Shown: positions 52,896 to 61,211 of the stretch, in pieces
Layout of the letters: every line of letters begins with the position of its first letter
Position numbering within the stretch: the stretch's first letter is position 1
From: Acinetobacter sp. ANC 4910
GTDB taxonomy: Bacteria; Pseudomonadota; Gammaproteobacteria; Pseudomonadales; Moraxellaceae
Direction: 5' to 3'
DNA: 64,000 bases
Assembly (NCBI RefSeq): GCF_004331035.1
Contig: NZ_SJNT01000005.1
Location: 1-64,000, forward strand
Notes under the pieces: model-generated
Told to the model about the DNA's origin: nothing
What the model saw: only the letters and a program-made list of their open reading frames with translations
The model's database searches: none
Translations under genes and position numbers: made by a program

Positions 52896-52923
52896 AAAGA
52901 GGAGCAACTGCTCCTCTTTTTTT
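52894..52923. terminator. Bidirectional terminator between convergent outer-core operons
   Basis: AAAGAGGAGC-AACT-GCTCCTCTTT, a perfect ten-base stem with A- and T-runs on both sides, separating the rightward GT2 gene from the leftward rml operon. Confidence 0.9.
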
Positions 52924-52924
52924 A

Positions 52925-53470
52925 CTAAAATGGATTGGCTTGATTATCTTTATCACTCACCAAAACTTCTTCAATTTCATGTAAAGGCCATTCAATTACA
53001 AGGGTAGGATCATTCCAAATAATCGCGCCTTCACTTTCTTTATTGTAGTAGTTTGTGGTTTTGTACAAGAACTGCGTATTGTCTTCCAACGCCAAAAAGC
53101 CATGTGCAAAGCCTTCTGGAATCCAAAACATGGTTTTATTTTCCGCACTCAACTCCACTCCAACCCATTGTCCATAGGTGGCTGATTCAGGGCGAATATC
53201 TACAGCAACATCCCAAGCTCGCCCTTGTACTACACGGACTAATTTACCCTGCCCATAAGGTGAATTTTGATAGTGTAAGCCGCGTAACACCCCTTTTTGT
53301 GATAACGAATGATTGTCTTGCACAAAAGTGGGGATTGGTTGATTCAATTGTTTTAGTGCTTGAGCAAATCGTTGTTGATTAAAGCTTTCCATAAACCAAC
53401 CACGATCATCTCCAAACACATTCGGCTGAAGAATCAATAAACCTTCAATTTTCGTGGTTTCAACCTGCAT
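52925..53470 (-). CDS. rmlC: RmlC: dTDP-4-dehydrorhamnose 3,5-epimerase
   Basis: Third step of dTDP-L-rhamnose synthesis. The 181-residue cupin protein has [20 protein letters not shown] with the catalytic His, and [13 protein letters not shown]. It overlaps rmlA by 11 bases. It is last in the rmlB-D-A-C operon. Confidence 0.95.
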   Translation of the reverse strand: MQVETTKIEGLLILQPNVFGDDRGWFMESFNQQRFAQALKQLNQPIPTFVQDNHSLSQKGVLRGLHYQNSPYGQGKLVRVVQGRAWDVAVDIRPESATYGQWVGVELSAENKTMFWIPEGFAHGFLALEDNTQFLYKTTNYYNKESEGAIIWNDPTLVIEWPLHEIEEVLVSDKDNQANPF

Positions 53471-54350
53471 TTGCTTCTTCCCAAATCTTTTTCAAATACT
53501 GACCATATTCGGTTTTTTGTAATGCTGTCGCACTCTCTAAAAGTTGTTCAGAATTGATCCAGCCTTGGTGAAAACCAATTTCCTCTAAGCAAGCAACCTT
53601 CAAAGATTGGCGTTTTTCAATGGTATAAATAAAGTGACCTGCCTCAAGTAAAGACTCATGCGTCCCCGTATCTAACCATGCAAAACCGCGCCCCAACAAC
53701 TCTACATTCAGTGAACAATCGTTCAGATAAGCATTATTAATATCCGTAATTTCAAGTTCACCACGCGCAGAAGGTTTCACTTGCTTAGCAAATTCAATAA
53801 CACGGTTATCATAGAAATAAAGCCCTGTTACCGCATAAGGTGATTTTGGCTTAAGCGGTTTTTCCTCAATACTTAATACTTTACCTGTTGGGTCAAACTC
53901 AACCACACCGAATCTTTCTGGGTCTGTGACATGATAACCAAAAACTGTTGCACCCTGTTCTCTTGAACTCGCAGCTTCTAATTGCTTACCAAAGCTCTGA
54001 CCATAATAAATATTGTCGCCCAAGATTAAGCAAACATTATCTTGCCCAATAAATTCTTCACCAATGATAAATGCCTGAGCAAGCCCGTCTGGAGATGGTT
54101 GAACTTTATAGCTCAGCTCAATACCAAACTGAGAACCATCACCTAATAATTTCTGATATTGAGGCAGATCTTCTGGTGTAGATATTAATAAAATTTCACG
54201 GATACCTGCCAGCATTAATACTGAAAGCGGATAGTAAACCATCGGTTTATCATAAATCGGTAAAAGCTGCTTCGATACACCTTTAGTAATTGGATGTAAA
54301 CGAGTACCAGATCCACCCGCTAAAATAATACCTTTACGTTTCAAGCTCAT
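53460..54350 (-). CDS. rmlA: RmlA: glucose-1-phosphate thymidylyltransferase
   Basis: Makes dTDP-glucose from glucose 1-phosphate and dTTP. The 296-residue protein has the nucleotide-binding [16 protein letters not shown] and [11 protein letters not shown]. The ATG at 54350 forms an ATGA overlap with the rmlD stop; the frame is open 15 codons further into rmlD. Confidence 0.96.
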   Translation of the reverse strand: MSLKRKGIILAGGSGTRLHPITKGVSKQLLPIYDKPMVYYPLSVLMLAGIREILLISTPEDLPQYQKLLGDGSQFGIELSYKVQPSPDGLAQAFIIGEEFIGQDNVCLILGDNIYYGQSFGKQLEAASSREQGATVFGYHVTDPERFGVVEFDPTGKVLSIEEKPLKPKSPYAVTGLYFYDNRVIEFAKQVKPSARGELEITDINNAYLNDCSLNVELLGRGFAWLDTGTHESLLEAGHFIYTIEKRQSLKVACLEEIGFHQGWINSEQLLESATALQKTEYGQYLKKIWEEANAG

Positions 54351-55240
54351 TGACTTAGTAACTCCGCTAAAGTTCGTTTCACAGCTTCTTGCCATTGAGG
54401 CAGGACTAGCCCAAACGTGTTTTGTAATTTTGCATTATGCATTCGAGAATTATGAGGGCGCATTGCAGGCGTTGGATATGCCGATGTCGGAATCGGATTC
54501 ACTTTTTCGACCTTCAACACCTGTCCCAAAGTACGTGCTTGTTGAAAAATATAATTGGCATATCCAAACCAAGACGTTTCACCACTTGCAACCAAGTGAT
54601 AAATTCCTGACTTTTTTCTATCAACCAAGACTTGAGGAATAATTTGTGCCGTGATGTCTGCAATTAACTCGGCTGAAGTCGGTGCACCAATCTGATCATC
54701 AATAATAGAAAGTTCTTCTCTTTGTTGAGCCAAATTGAGCATCGTCTTCAAGAAATTCTTGCCTTTTGTCGCATAGACCCAAGAGGTTCTAAAAATCAGA
54801 TAGGCACAACCACTCTCGATAATCGCTTGCTCACCTAAGGCTTTAGTTTTGCCATAAACATTTAACGGAGCAACAGAATCAGCCTCATCAAAAGGCTGAT
54901 CGCCTTGTCCTGAAAAAACATAATCCGTCGAATAATGGACAAAAAGCATCTGCTCAGCCTGACAAACATCGGCAATCACTTGCACAGTTTGATGATTAAT
55001 CAAATCTGCCAATTCTGATTCAGACTCTGCTAAATCGACCGCGGTGTAGGCCGAAGCATTGACAACTACATCTGGTTTTATTGCTAGGATCGTCTCACGA
55101 ATTGCTTGTGGCTGAGACATATCCCCCGAAGAACCATTGAGTCCATGACGATCAAATGCAATCACCTCTGCCAATGGAGCAAGTGCACGCTGCAGTTCCC
55201 AACCCACTTGCCCATTTTTCCCGAGTAATAATATTTTCAT
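54347..55240 (-). CDS. rmlD: RmlD: dTDP-4-dehydrorhamnose reductase
   Basis: Last step of dTDP-L-rhamnose synthesis. The 297-residue short-chain dehydrogenase has the Rossmann motif [18 protein letters not shown] and the YGKTKALGE catalytic region. Starts at the ATG 55240, two bases after the rmlB stop. Confidence 0.95.
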   Translation of the reverse strand: MKILLLGKNGQVGWELQRALAPLAEVIAFDRHGLNGSSGDMSQPQAIRETILAIKPDVVVNASAYTAVDLAESESELADLINHQTVQVIADVCQAEQMLFVHYSTDYVFSGQGDQPFDEADSVAPLNVYGKTKALGEQAIIESGCAYLIFRTSWVYATKGKNFLKTMLNLAQQREELSIIDDQIGAPTSAELIADITAQIIPQVLVDRKKSGIYHLVASGETSWFGYANYIFQQARTLGQVLKVEKVNPIPTSAYPTPAMRPHNSRMHNAKLQNTFGLVLPQWQEAVKRTLAELLSQ

Positions 55241-55242
55241 AA

Positions 55243-56310
55243 CTAGCCTTGATACTGTGTGCTTAACCATGATTGGTATTCACCACTTTGCACGTGATGT
55301 ACCCATTCGGTATTGCTTAAGTACCATTCAACCGTTTTTCTGAGGCCTGTTTCAAATGACTCTTCAGGTACCCAGCCCAGTTCAGCTTTTATTTTTGAGG
55401 CATCAATTGCATAACGAACATCATGTCCTGGACGATCTTTCACATACGTGATCAAGTCTTGATAATGCTGAATTCCTTCAGGTTTATTCGGTGCCAATTC
55501 TTCTAACAATTGGCAAATAGCATGGACAACATCAAGGTTGGCTTTTTCATTATGTCCGCCAATATTATAAGTCTCTCCGACTGAGCCCTGCGTCGCAACA
55601 ACATACAATGCACGAGCATGGTCTTCCACAAATAGCCAATCCCGAATTTGCTGACCATTCCCATAAACAGGTAATGCTTTACCTTGGAGCGCATTCAAAA
55701 TCATTAATGGAATTAATTTTTCAGGAAAATGATATGGACCATAATTATTAGAACAATTGGTCACCACCACAGGCAAACCATAGGTACGATTCCATGCGCG
55801 CACTAAATGGTCGGAACTTGCCTTACTGGCAGAATAAGGTGAACTTGGGGAATATGACGTCGTTTCGGTAAATAAATCTGTCGTACCTTCTAAATCACCA
55901 TAAACTTCATCTGTAGAAATATGGTGGAAACGAAACGCCAATTTGTCCTTTTCCGCTAAGCCGACCCAATAAGAACGACTTGCTTCTAATAATTGATAGG
56001 TTCCAATAATATTGGTTTCAATAAAGGCAGAAGGACCTGAAATGGAGCGATCCACATGAGATTCTGCGGCTAAATGCATTACGACATCGGGCTGAAAATC
56101 AGAAAACAATTGATCTAATGCAGCTCGATCACAAATATCGGTTTGAGAAAAATGATAGCGTGGATGATCAACAACAGAAATTAAAGATTCTAAATTTCCC
56201 GCATAAGTTAATTTATCTACATTTAATACTTGATGTTCAGTATTTTGAATAATATGACGAATAACTGCCGACCCAATAAAACCAGCACCGCCAGTAACTA
56301 AGAATTTCAT
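55243..56310 (-). CDS. rmlB: RmlB: dTDP-glucose 4,6-dehydratase
   Basis: Second step of dTDP-L-rhamnose synthesis. The 355-residue protein has [26 protein letters not shown] and [10 protein letters not shown]. It is the first gene of rmlBDAC. About 130 non-coding bases separate it from the ELM1-type gene upstream, so the rml genes may have their own promoter. Confidence 0.97.
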   Translation of the reverse strand: MKFLVTGGAGFIGSAVIRHIIQNTEHQVLNVDKLTYAGNLESLISVVDHPRYHFSQTDICDRAALDQLFSDFQPDVVMHLAAESHVDRSISGPSAFIETNIIGTYQLLEASRSYWVGLAEKDKLAFRFHHISTDEVYGDLEGTTDLFTETTSYSPSSPYSASKASSDHLVRAWNRTYGLPVVVTNCSNNYGPYHFPEKLIPLMILNALQGKALPVYGNGQQIRDWLFVEDHARALYVVATQGSVGETYNIGGHNEKANLDVVHAICQLLEELAPNKPEGIQHYQDLITYVKDRPGHDVRYAIDASKIKAELGWVPEESFETGLRKTVEWYLSNTEWVHHVQSGEYQSWLSTQYQG

Positions 56311-56443
56311 AATGAATTTTTTGACTCCACCTTCTTAGTGGGAAATTTTATCATTGATTTAAACTTATATTTACTGATTCATTTGCAAATATGCAGCAAT
56401 ATCGTAGTGATATTGCAAAAATGAAAGCAAGTTTGACCTTGCG

Positions 56444-57484
56444 CTAGTTCAATCTTTTTTCCAATTCATTCGCAATTGCCTTTGAATGGTTTTTAGGGTC
56501 AAGAAACTGGAGGGCTTGTTTAAACTGAAAAGAATTTGATAGATCATAACAAGTGATCCACTTTTGTTTTTCCAGAAATTGTAATTGCTGCTGAATCGTA
56601 GCGTCATGCATTCTATTGGCATCAGAAAATATAACTAAAGGCTGACCTGACATCACGACTTCAGCCACCATTGACGTAGAGTCCGCACTAGATAAAACCC
56701 AATCTGCCGCCAAAATATAATCCTTAATATCACACTTTTGACCTTGCGCCACCCAAGTCATTTGATCTTTATCTTGAAAAATATCATGTGCATGACAAAA
56801 CTCCACCAAGCTGTGTTCAAACTCGAGTGATGTCCGTCGTGATGTCGTCAGCAAGATGTGGGCAGCTGGATATTCCAAACGTATTTTTTGAAGAACTACG
56901 CCCCATTCTTCTACAGATCCGATACTGACGGTCTTGGTATCCGCACCAATCAAAACCGTTATGACTTGAGCAGAAGATTGGATACCTAATTTTGTTCTGG
57001 CTTGAATTTGAGTTAAAGCCAAAGCGCACATTTTATTGGGGGCAATCGGGTAATACAGATAATGTTCTAAATTTTCCTGTTCCGCGTGTATGGTAAAAAC
57101 CACATCAAAATAATGGGACTTGATGCCACGCAAAGAACTGGCCACGATATTTTTTACAGCTTGTGTTTTAGAGAGTTCAAGCTTAAGTAATGCATTGGGC
57201 AACAGCGTATTTCCACCAGCAGATATAATATAAACAACATTTTTCTGCTTGATATTGACCAGTTGCTCACGGGACAAAAATGCAGTCAACCATGCTGTAT
57301 TCGGACTGAATTTCATCAACCATTTCAGTATTCGATACTGCCATTTGCTGGGCAATTTGAGTTTGATCCACTCAACTTGATAAGTTTGCTGTTGATTTAA
57401 CAGTTGTACAATACCTTGTGTTTGAGTTTCATGCCCTGCTTTACCATCGGTGAGAGCAAGAATAAGTGGCTGATCATTCGGCAT
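56444..57484 (-). CDS. ELM1-family protein, copy 1
   Basis: Protein of 346 residues of the family called mitochondrial fission ELM1 (formerly DUF1022), which resembles glycosyltransferase/glycosidase-like GT-B folds. It has LALTDGKAGHETQTQG near the start, ISAGGNTLLP, LLTTSRRTSLEFE and a later SADSTSMVAEVVMSGQPL, like a nucleotide-sugar site. Function in bacteria is not established; its place among outer-core genes suggests a role in sugar transfer or processing. It overlaps the GT4 gene upstream by 11 bases. Confidence 0.78.
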   Translation of the reverse strand: MPNDQPLILALTDGKAGHETQTQGIVQLLNQQQTYQVEWIKLKLPSKWQYRILKWLMKFSPNTAWLTAFLSREQLVNIKQKNVVYIISAGGNTLLPNALLKLELSKTQAVKNIVASSLRGIKSHYFDVVFTIHAEQENLEHYLYYPIAPNKMCALALTQIQARTKLGIQSSAQVITVLIGADTKTVSIGSVEEWGVVLQKIRLEYPAAHILLTTSRRTSLEFEHSLVEFCHAHDIFQDKDQMTWVAQGQKCDIKDYILAADWVLSSADSTSMVAEVVMSGQPLVIFSDANRMHDATIQQQLQFLEKQKWITCYDLSNSFQFKQALQFLDPKNHSKAIANELEKRLN

Positions 57485-58466
57485 TTAAAACCTCCTGATA
57501 AAGGGATTCTACGTTTCTCAGCATACCATCGAGTACCAACTCTTTTGCAGCAAACTCAAATACAGATTGAAAATCTTTCTGTACACGTTCTAAATGATTC
57601 AAAGATTGAGCGATCAATACATTTAAAGCTCGAGAATCATTCACAGGACATAAATATTGCTCTGGCAAGACCATAGTCATTGCACCTACTGCTGTCGAAA
57701 CCATTGGTGTTTTACACAGTAAAGCTTCGATCATTGTATATGGGCAACCTTCATAATGAGATGACATTACATACAAAGATGCTTGTTGCATTAACTCTGC
57801 AATATCGGACCTAAAGCCTAAAAGTTTCACCGAGTGTTCTAAATCCAACTCTGTAATCAAATGCTGTAATTTTTCTTTTTCAAAACCATCACCAACAATC
57901 CAGAGCTCAGCATTTTGGATGCCTTTCCATGCTTGAATGAGCACATCAAAACCCTTAACTGGCACGAGCCTTCCCACAGCAAGAACCACTGGTGGTGTAT
58001 GTTTAATAATATTGGCATTTAAAACTGGAGGCTCTATTCCATTTAGCACAACATGCTTATTTGAATGTTGTAAAACCTCTGCTGCATTTGGACTCACGGC
58101 AATCACAGCATTAAAAGCTTTAAACATTTTGGTATTTTTTTTACGGCTATGCAGGGTTGCAACACTCTTCAGCTTTAAATACGGTAAAAGCAAACTCACC
58201 ATTGCCGCTGCTTTATTTCCATGCACATGGACAATATCAGCATTTTCATTTTTTAATGCTTTATATAACTGATAAAGCACCAAAATATTACGCCGACTTT
58301 TACTCAAATCCACAGCTACAAAATGTACCTGCAAACGATCACGATATTTTTCATGTGCAATGACAGTCACATTATGTCCACGTTGTTGTAAACCATGTGC
58401 TAACTCAACCACATGCTTTTCTAAACCGCCTTCCTCATCACCTGCCATTACAAGCGTAATGTTCAT
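57474..58466 (-). CDS. GT4-family glycosyltransferase
   Basis: GT-B glycosyltransferase of 330 residues, with the N-terminal GGLEKHVVELAHGLQQRGH motif and the C-terminal nucleotide-sugar site VVLAVGRLVPVKGFDVLIQA, SSHYEGCPYTMIEAL. It adds a hexose-type sugar in GT4 logic; the actual donor is unknown. It lies two bases downstream of the deacetylase gene. Confidence 0.9.
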   Translation of the reverse strand: MNITLVMAGDEEGGLEKHVVELAHGLQQRGHNVTVIAHEKYRDRLQVHFVAVDLSKSRRNILVLYQLYKALKNENADIVHVHGNKAAAMVSLLLPYLKLKSVATLHSRKKNTKMFKAFNAVIAVSPNAAEVLQHSNKHVVLNGIEPPVLNANIIKHTPPVVLAVGRLVPVKGFDVLIQAWKGIQNAELWIVGDGFEKEKLQHLITELDLEHSVKLLGFRSDIAELMQQASLYVMSSHYEGCPYTMIEALLCKTPMVSTAVGAMTMVLPEQYLCPVNDSRALNVLIAQSLNHLERVQKDFQSVFEFAAKELVLDGMLRNVESLYQEVLNAE

Positions 58467-58468
58467 AT

Positions 58469-59284
58469 TTAGCCCTCACGCTTGCCCAATTTAAGTCTTA
58501 ACTTCACTGCAAAAAGTGAATCTTTCCCACTTATTTTAATACGTTGCAATTGCATAAAATCAGGTTGCTCGCCATCGATCCCTTCAACGGTTGTTACCGC
58601 ATTGTGATAGCCAGCCTGTTTTGCCAACGCCACATCACGTGCAGAATAAATCCCAAAAGGATAGGCAAAACTGGTCACGGGCTGTTGAATTAATTGTTCA
58701 AGTTGTTGTTTAGACTCAGCTAACTCGTGAAGGCATTCAGCATCATCCAGTTTAGCGAGATTGGCATGCGTCATGGTGTGTGAACCAATTTCAACCCAAC
58801 CACTGTGGGCCAAAAATTTCACTTGCTCATCATTGAGTTTCGCTTCACGTGCCAGTTCACCGCTATTATGATGTGCCTTTTTATAAGTCGACCAGTCACG
58901 ATCATGCCGATCAACCACCACATAAATGGTTGCTTTGGCTTGATATTTTTCTAAAATCGGATACGCATTTTCCAAGTTATCCAAATAACCATCATCAAAA
59001 GTAATCGCAACGGTTTTTTCAGGGTGTTGTCCCCAATTCTGTTGTAATTCTTGCATCGTAACAAAATGGAAACCTTGCGCGCTCATCCATGCAACTTGCT
59101 GCTCAAATTGTTCAGGTGTAACGCGCAGCTTATTAAATTTCGCCCCATCAATATGCTCTCGTACCATGTGATACATCAGTACACGTGGTCGTTTCCAGTC
59201 TATAGCAGGCTTCCACCAAGCGTACTTATAACTAAACAGCACCACCATTATGAACAGAACAAGAAATAAGTAAATCACAGGCAA
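58469..59284 (-). CDS. Polysaccharide deacetylase
   Basis: Metal-dependent carbohydrate N-deacetylase (CE4) of 271 residues with an N-terminal membrane anchor (about 3-20). The catalytic TFDDG and the metal-binding SHTMTH motif are both present. In A. baumannii, outer-core loci carry such deacetylase genes, which remove acetyl from N-acetylhexosamines of the core. Confidence 0.9.
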   Translation of the reverse strand: MPVIYLFLVLFIMVVLFSYKYAWWKPAIDWKRPRVLMYHMVREHIDGAKFNKLRVTPEQFEQQVAWMSAQGFHFVTMQELQQNWGQHPEKTVAITFDDGYLDNLENAYPILEKYQAKATIYVVVDRHDRDWSTYKKAHHNSGELAREAKLNDEQVKFLAHSGWVEIGSHTMTHANLAKLDDAECLHELAESKQQLEQLIQQPVTSFAYPFGIYSARDVALAKQAGYHNAVTTVEGIDGEQPDFMQLQRIKISGKDSLFAVKLRLKLGKREG

Positions 59285-59291
59285 CTTCTGC

Positions 59292-60182
59292 TTATTGAGC
59301 TAAAAGATATGTTGCCACACGCTCTGCTTCTTTAAAAGCATTTGGTTCGGGCAACTGAGCGAATAAGAGCGATTCCGAGACAATTCCTTTCGTCAATAAT
59401 CCATCTACCGATGTGGTAATTCGGTCTTGTTTCACTCGATCCATGGCAATCACGCCAACTCTACAACCCGCGGTCAATGCCTCATAAATCATCGAAACAC
59501 TATCTTCCGTCACCCAAACCGCCTCCGCCTTTTGCATTTCTTCAAAAATCCAGCCTTGCGGCGTCTGTTCTACAGGAAAGAAATGCACCTGCGGCAAAAA
59601 TGGATGTGCATTCAAACGCGCTACAAAAGAGGCTGGTGTTCGGCGTGAGGTGGTCAGCACAATTTCGCTATCCGAATGTTGCTCAACAATCGTTTGAATG
59701 GATGTAAATACTTTTTCATCATGCCATTGATGTCGTTTGGATGAACCACCCAAAGCAATTAAAATCCGCCCCGATTGGTGGCGCTGTTCATTCACAATCG
59801 GATTCAATGCCCCTTGGGTCACAATCACATGATCAAATGCTTGAACATTATCATGTGCTGGAATCACACTATAATCAAACCAAGCGAATGGATAATTCGG
59901 TTTCATCAAAATCACAGTTTTGGCTTGAGTATAAATTTTTCCAAGCAACAACACACGTAATTGGGTATGACTGCCTACACCAAAAATAAAATCAGGTGTA
60001 GTTTGGAGCTGTGGAATAGATCTACGGAATAGTCCGAGCAAAAGTGGAAATAAAGCTAAATCTTCTATCAAAATCTCTTCAAAACTCACGGTTTCTACAG
60101 ATTGTCTTTGCATGGCTTTAAACAAGCCAAGTGCTTGTGAACGATGTCCTGCTTTTCCATCACTGACATAGACAATATGCAT
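59292..60182 (-). CDS. ELM1-family protein, copy 2
   Basis: Protein of 296 residues, related to copy 1 (VSDGKAGHRSQALG near the start, IVLTTSRRTPASFV, and TEDSVSMIYEALTAGC). It has no signal peptide. The two differ clearly in length and sequence, so they are not a recent duplication. It opens the leftward outer-core group; the ilvE terminator lies immediately upstream. Confidence 0.78.
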   Translation of the reverse strand: MHIVYVSDGKAGHRSQALGLFKAMQRQSVETVSFEEILIEDLALFPLLLGLFRRSIPQLQTTPDFIFGVGSHTQLRVLLLGKIYTQAKTVILMKPNYPFAWFDYSVIPAHDNVQAFDHVIVTQGALNPIVNEQRHQSGRILIALGGSSKRHQWHDEKVFTSIQTIVEQHSDSEIVLTTSRRTPASFVARLNAHPFLPQVHFFPVEQTPQGWIFEEMQKAEAVWVTEDSVSMIYEALTAGCRVGVIAMDRVKQDRITTSVDGLLTKGIVSESLLFAQLPEPNAFKEAERVATYLLAQ

Positions 60183-60208
60183 AAACTTAAACCATGATAA
60201 AATTTCAA

Positions 60209-60239
60209 TAAAAAAGGCGAAACCGAAGTCTCGCCTTTT
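60209..60239 (-). terminator. Intrinsic terminator of ilvE
   Basis: Minus-strand AAAAGGCGAGACTTCGGTTTCGCCTTTT (stem AAAAGGCGA/TCGCCTTTT) followed by T. It separates ilvE from the outer-core genes. Confidence 0.85.
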
Positions 60240-60256
60240 GATCTTAACCGATCAAC

Positions 60257-61183
60257 TTAGTTTACGTAAGTCAACCAATGTGCATATTTGTCGTTACGAC
60301 CTTGAACTGCATCAAAGTAAGTCTTTTGAATTTCAGTCGTAATTGGGCCACGTGCACCACAACCAATTTGACGGTCATCGTATTCACGAATTGGTGTCAC
60401 TTCCGCAGCTGTACCCGTAAAGAATGCTTCATCGGCAATGTAGAACTCATCACGCGTAATACGGCGTTCTACTACCTCATAACCTAAGTCTTTGGCAATG
60501 GTAATCACGGTTTGACGCGTAATACCGTCAAGCGCACCACCAGAGATATCTGGGGTATGTAACACGCCATCTTTAATCAAGAATACGTTTTCACCGGAAC
60601 CTTGGCATACATAGCCTTGAGGATCCATTAACATTGCTTCATCGTAACCTGAATGTGCAACTTCTTGGTGAGCCAAAATAGACAAAGTATAGTTGCCCGA
60701 AGCTTTTGCTTTACACATGGTTACGTTTGGATGGTGATGCGTAAACGAAGAAGTTTTTACACGAATCCCTTTCGCCATTGCTTCTTCACCCAAATATGCA
60801 CCCCAACCCCATGCTGCAACTGCGGCATGAATGGTGTTGTTTGTCGCGGCAATACCCAGTTTTTCAGACCCAATCCAGATTAACGGACGTAAATAGCAAG
60901 ATGCTAATTTATTTTCACGAACCACATCAATTTGAGCTTGTTCTAGCGTCGCTTGATCAAATGGAACTTTCATTTGATAAATTTTTGCAGAATTAAGCAA
61001 ACGCTTAGTGTGGTCTTTTAAACGGAAAATCGCTGTACCTTTTGGTGTCTCGTAAGCACGCACACCTTCAAAGACACCCATACTGTAGTGCAAAGTATGC
61101 GTTAAAACGTGAACTTTCGCTTCACGCCAGTCAACCAATTGTCCATCTTGCCAAATAAAACCATCACGATCAGCCAAATTCAT
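60257..61183 (-). CDS. ilvE: Branched-chain amino-acid aminotransferase
   Basis: PLP transaminase for Leu, Ile and Val, 308 residues. The PLP lysine Lys160 is in CKAKASGNY, with MGVFEGVRAYETPKG and GSGENVFLI also typical. The ATG at 61183 has GGAG eight bases upstream; an ATG three codons earlier is less likely. It is the other border gene of the outer-core locus. Confidence 0.96.
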   Translation of the reverse strand: MNLADRDGFIWQDGQLVDWREAKVHVLTHTLHYSMGVFEGVRAYETPKGTAIFRLKDHTKRLLNSAKIYQMKVPFDQATLEQAQIDVVRENKLASCYLRPLIWIGSEKLGIAATNNTIHAAVAAWGWGAYLGEEAMAKGIRVKTSSFTHHHPNVTMCKAKASGNYTLSILAHQEVAHSGYDEAMLMDPQGYVCQGSGENVFLIKDGVLHTPDISGGALDGITRQTVITIAKDLGYEVVERRITRDEFYIADEAFFTGTAAEVTPIREYDDRQIGCGARGPITTEIQKTYFDAVQGRNDKYAHWLTYVN

Positions 61184-61211
61184 GGCACACACTCCAAATT
61201 TTTATATACTG

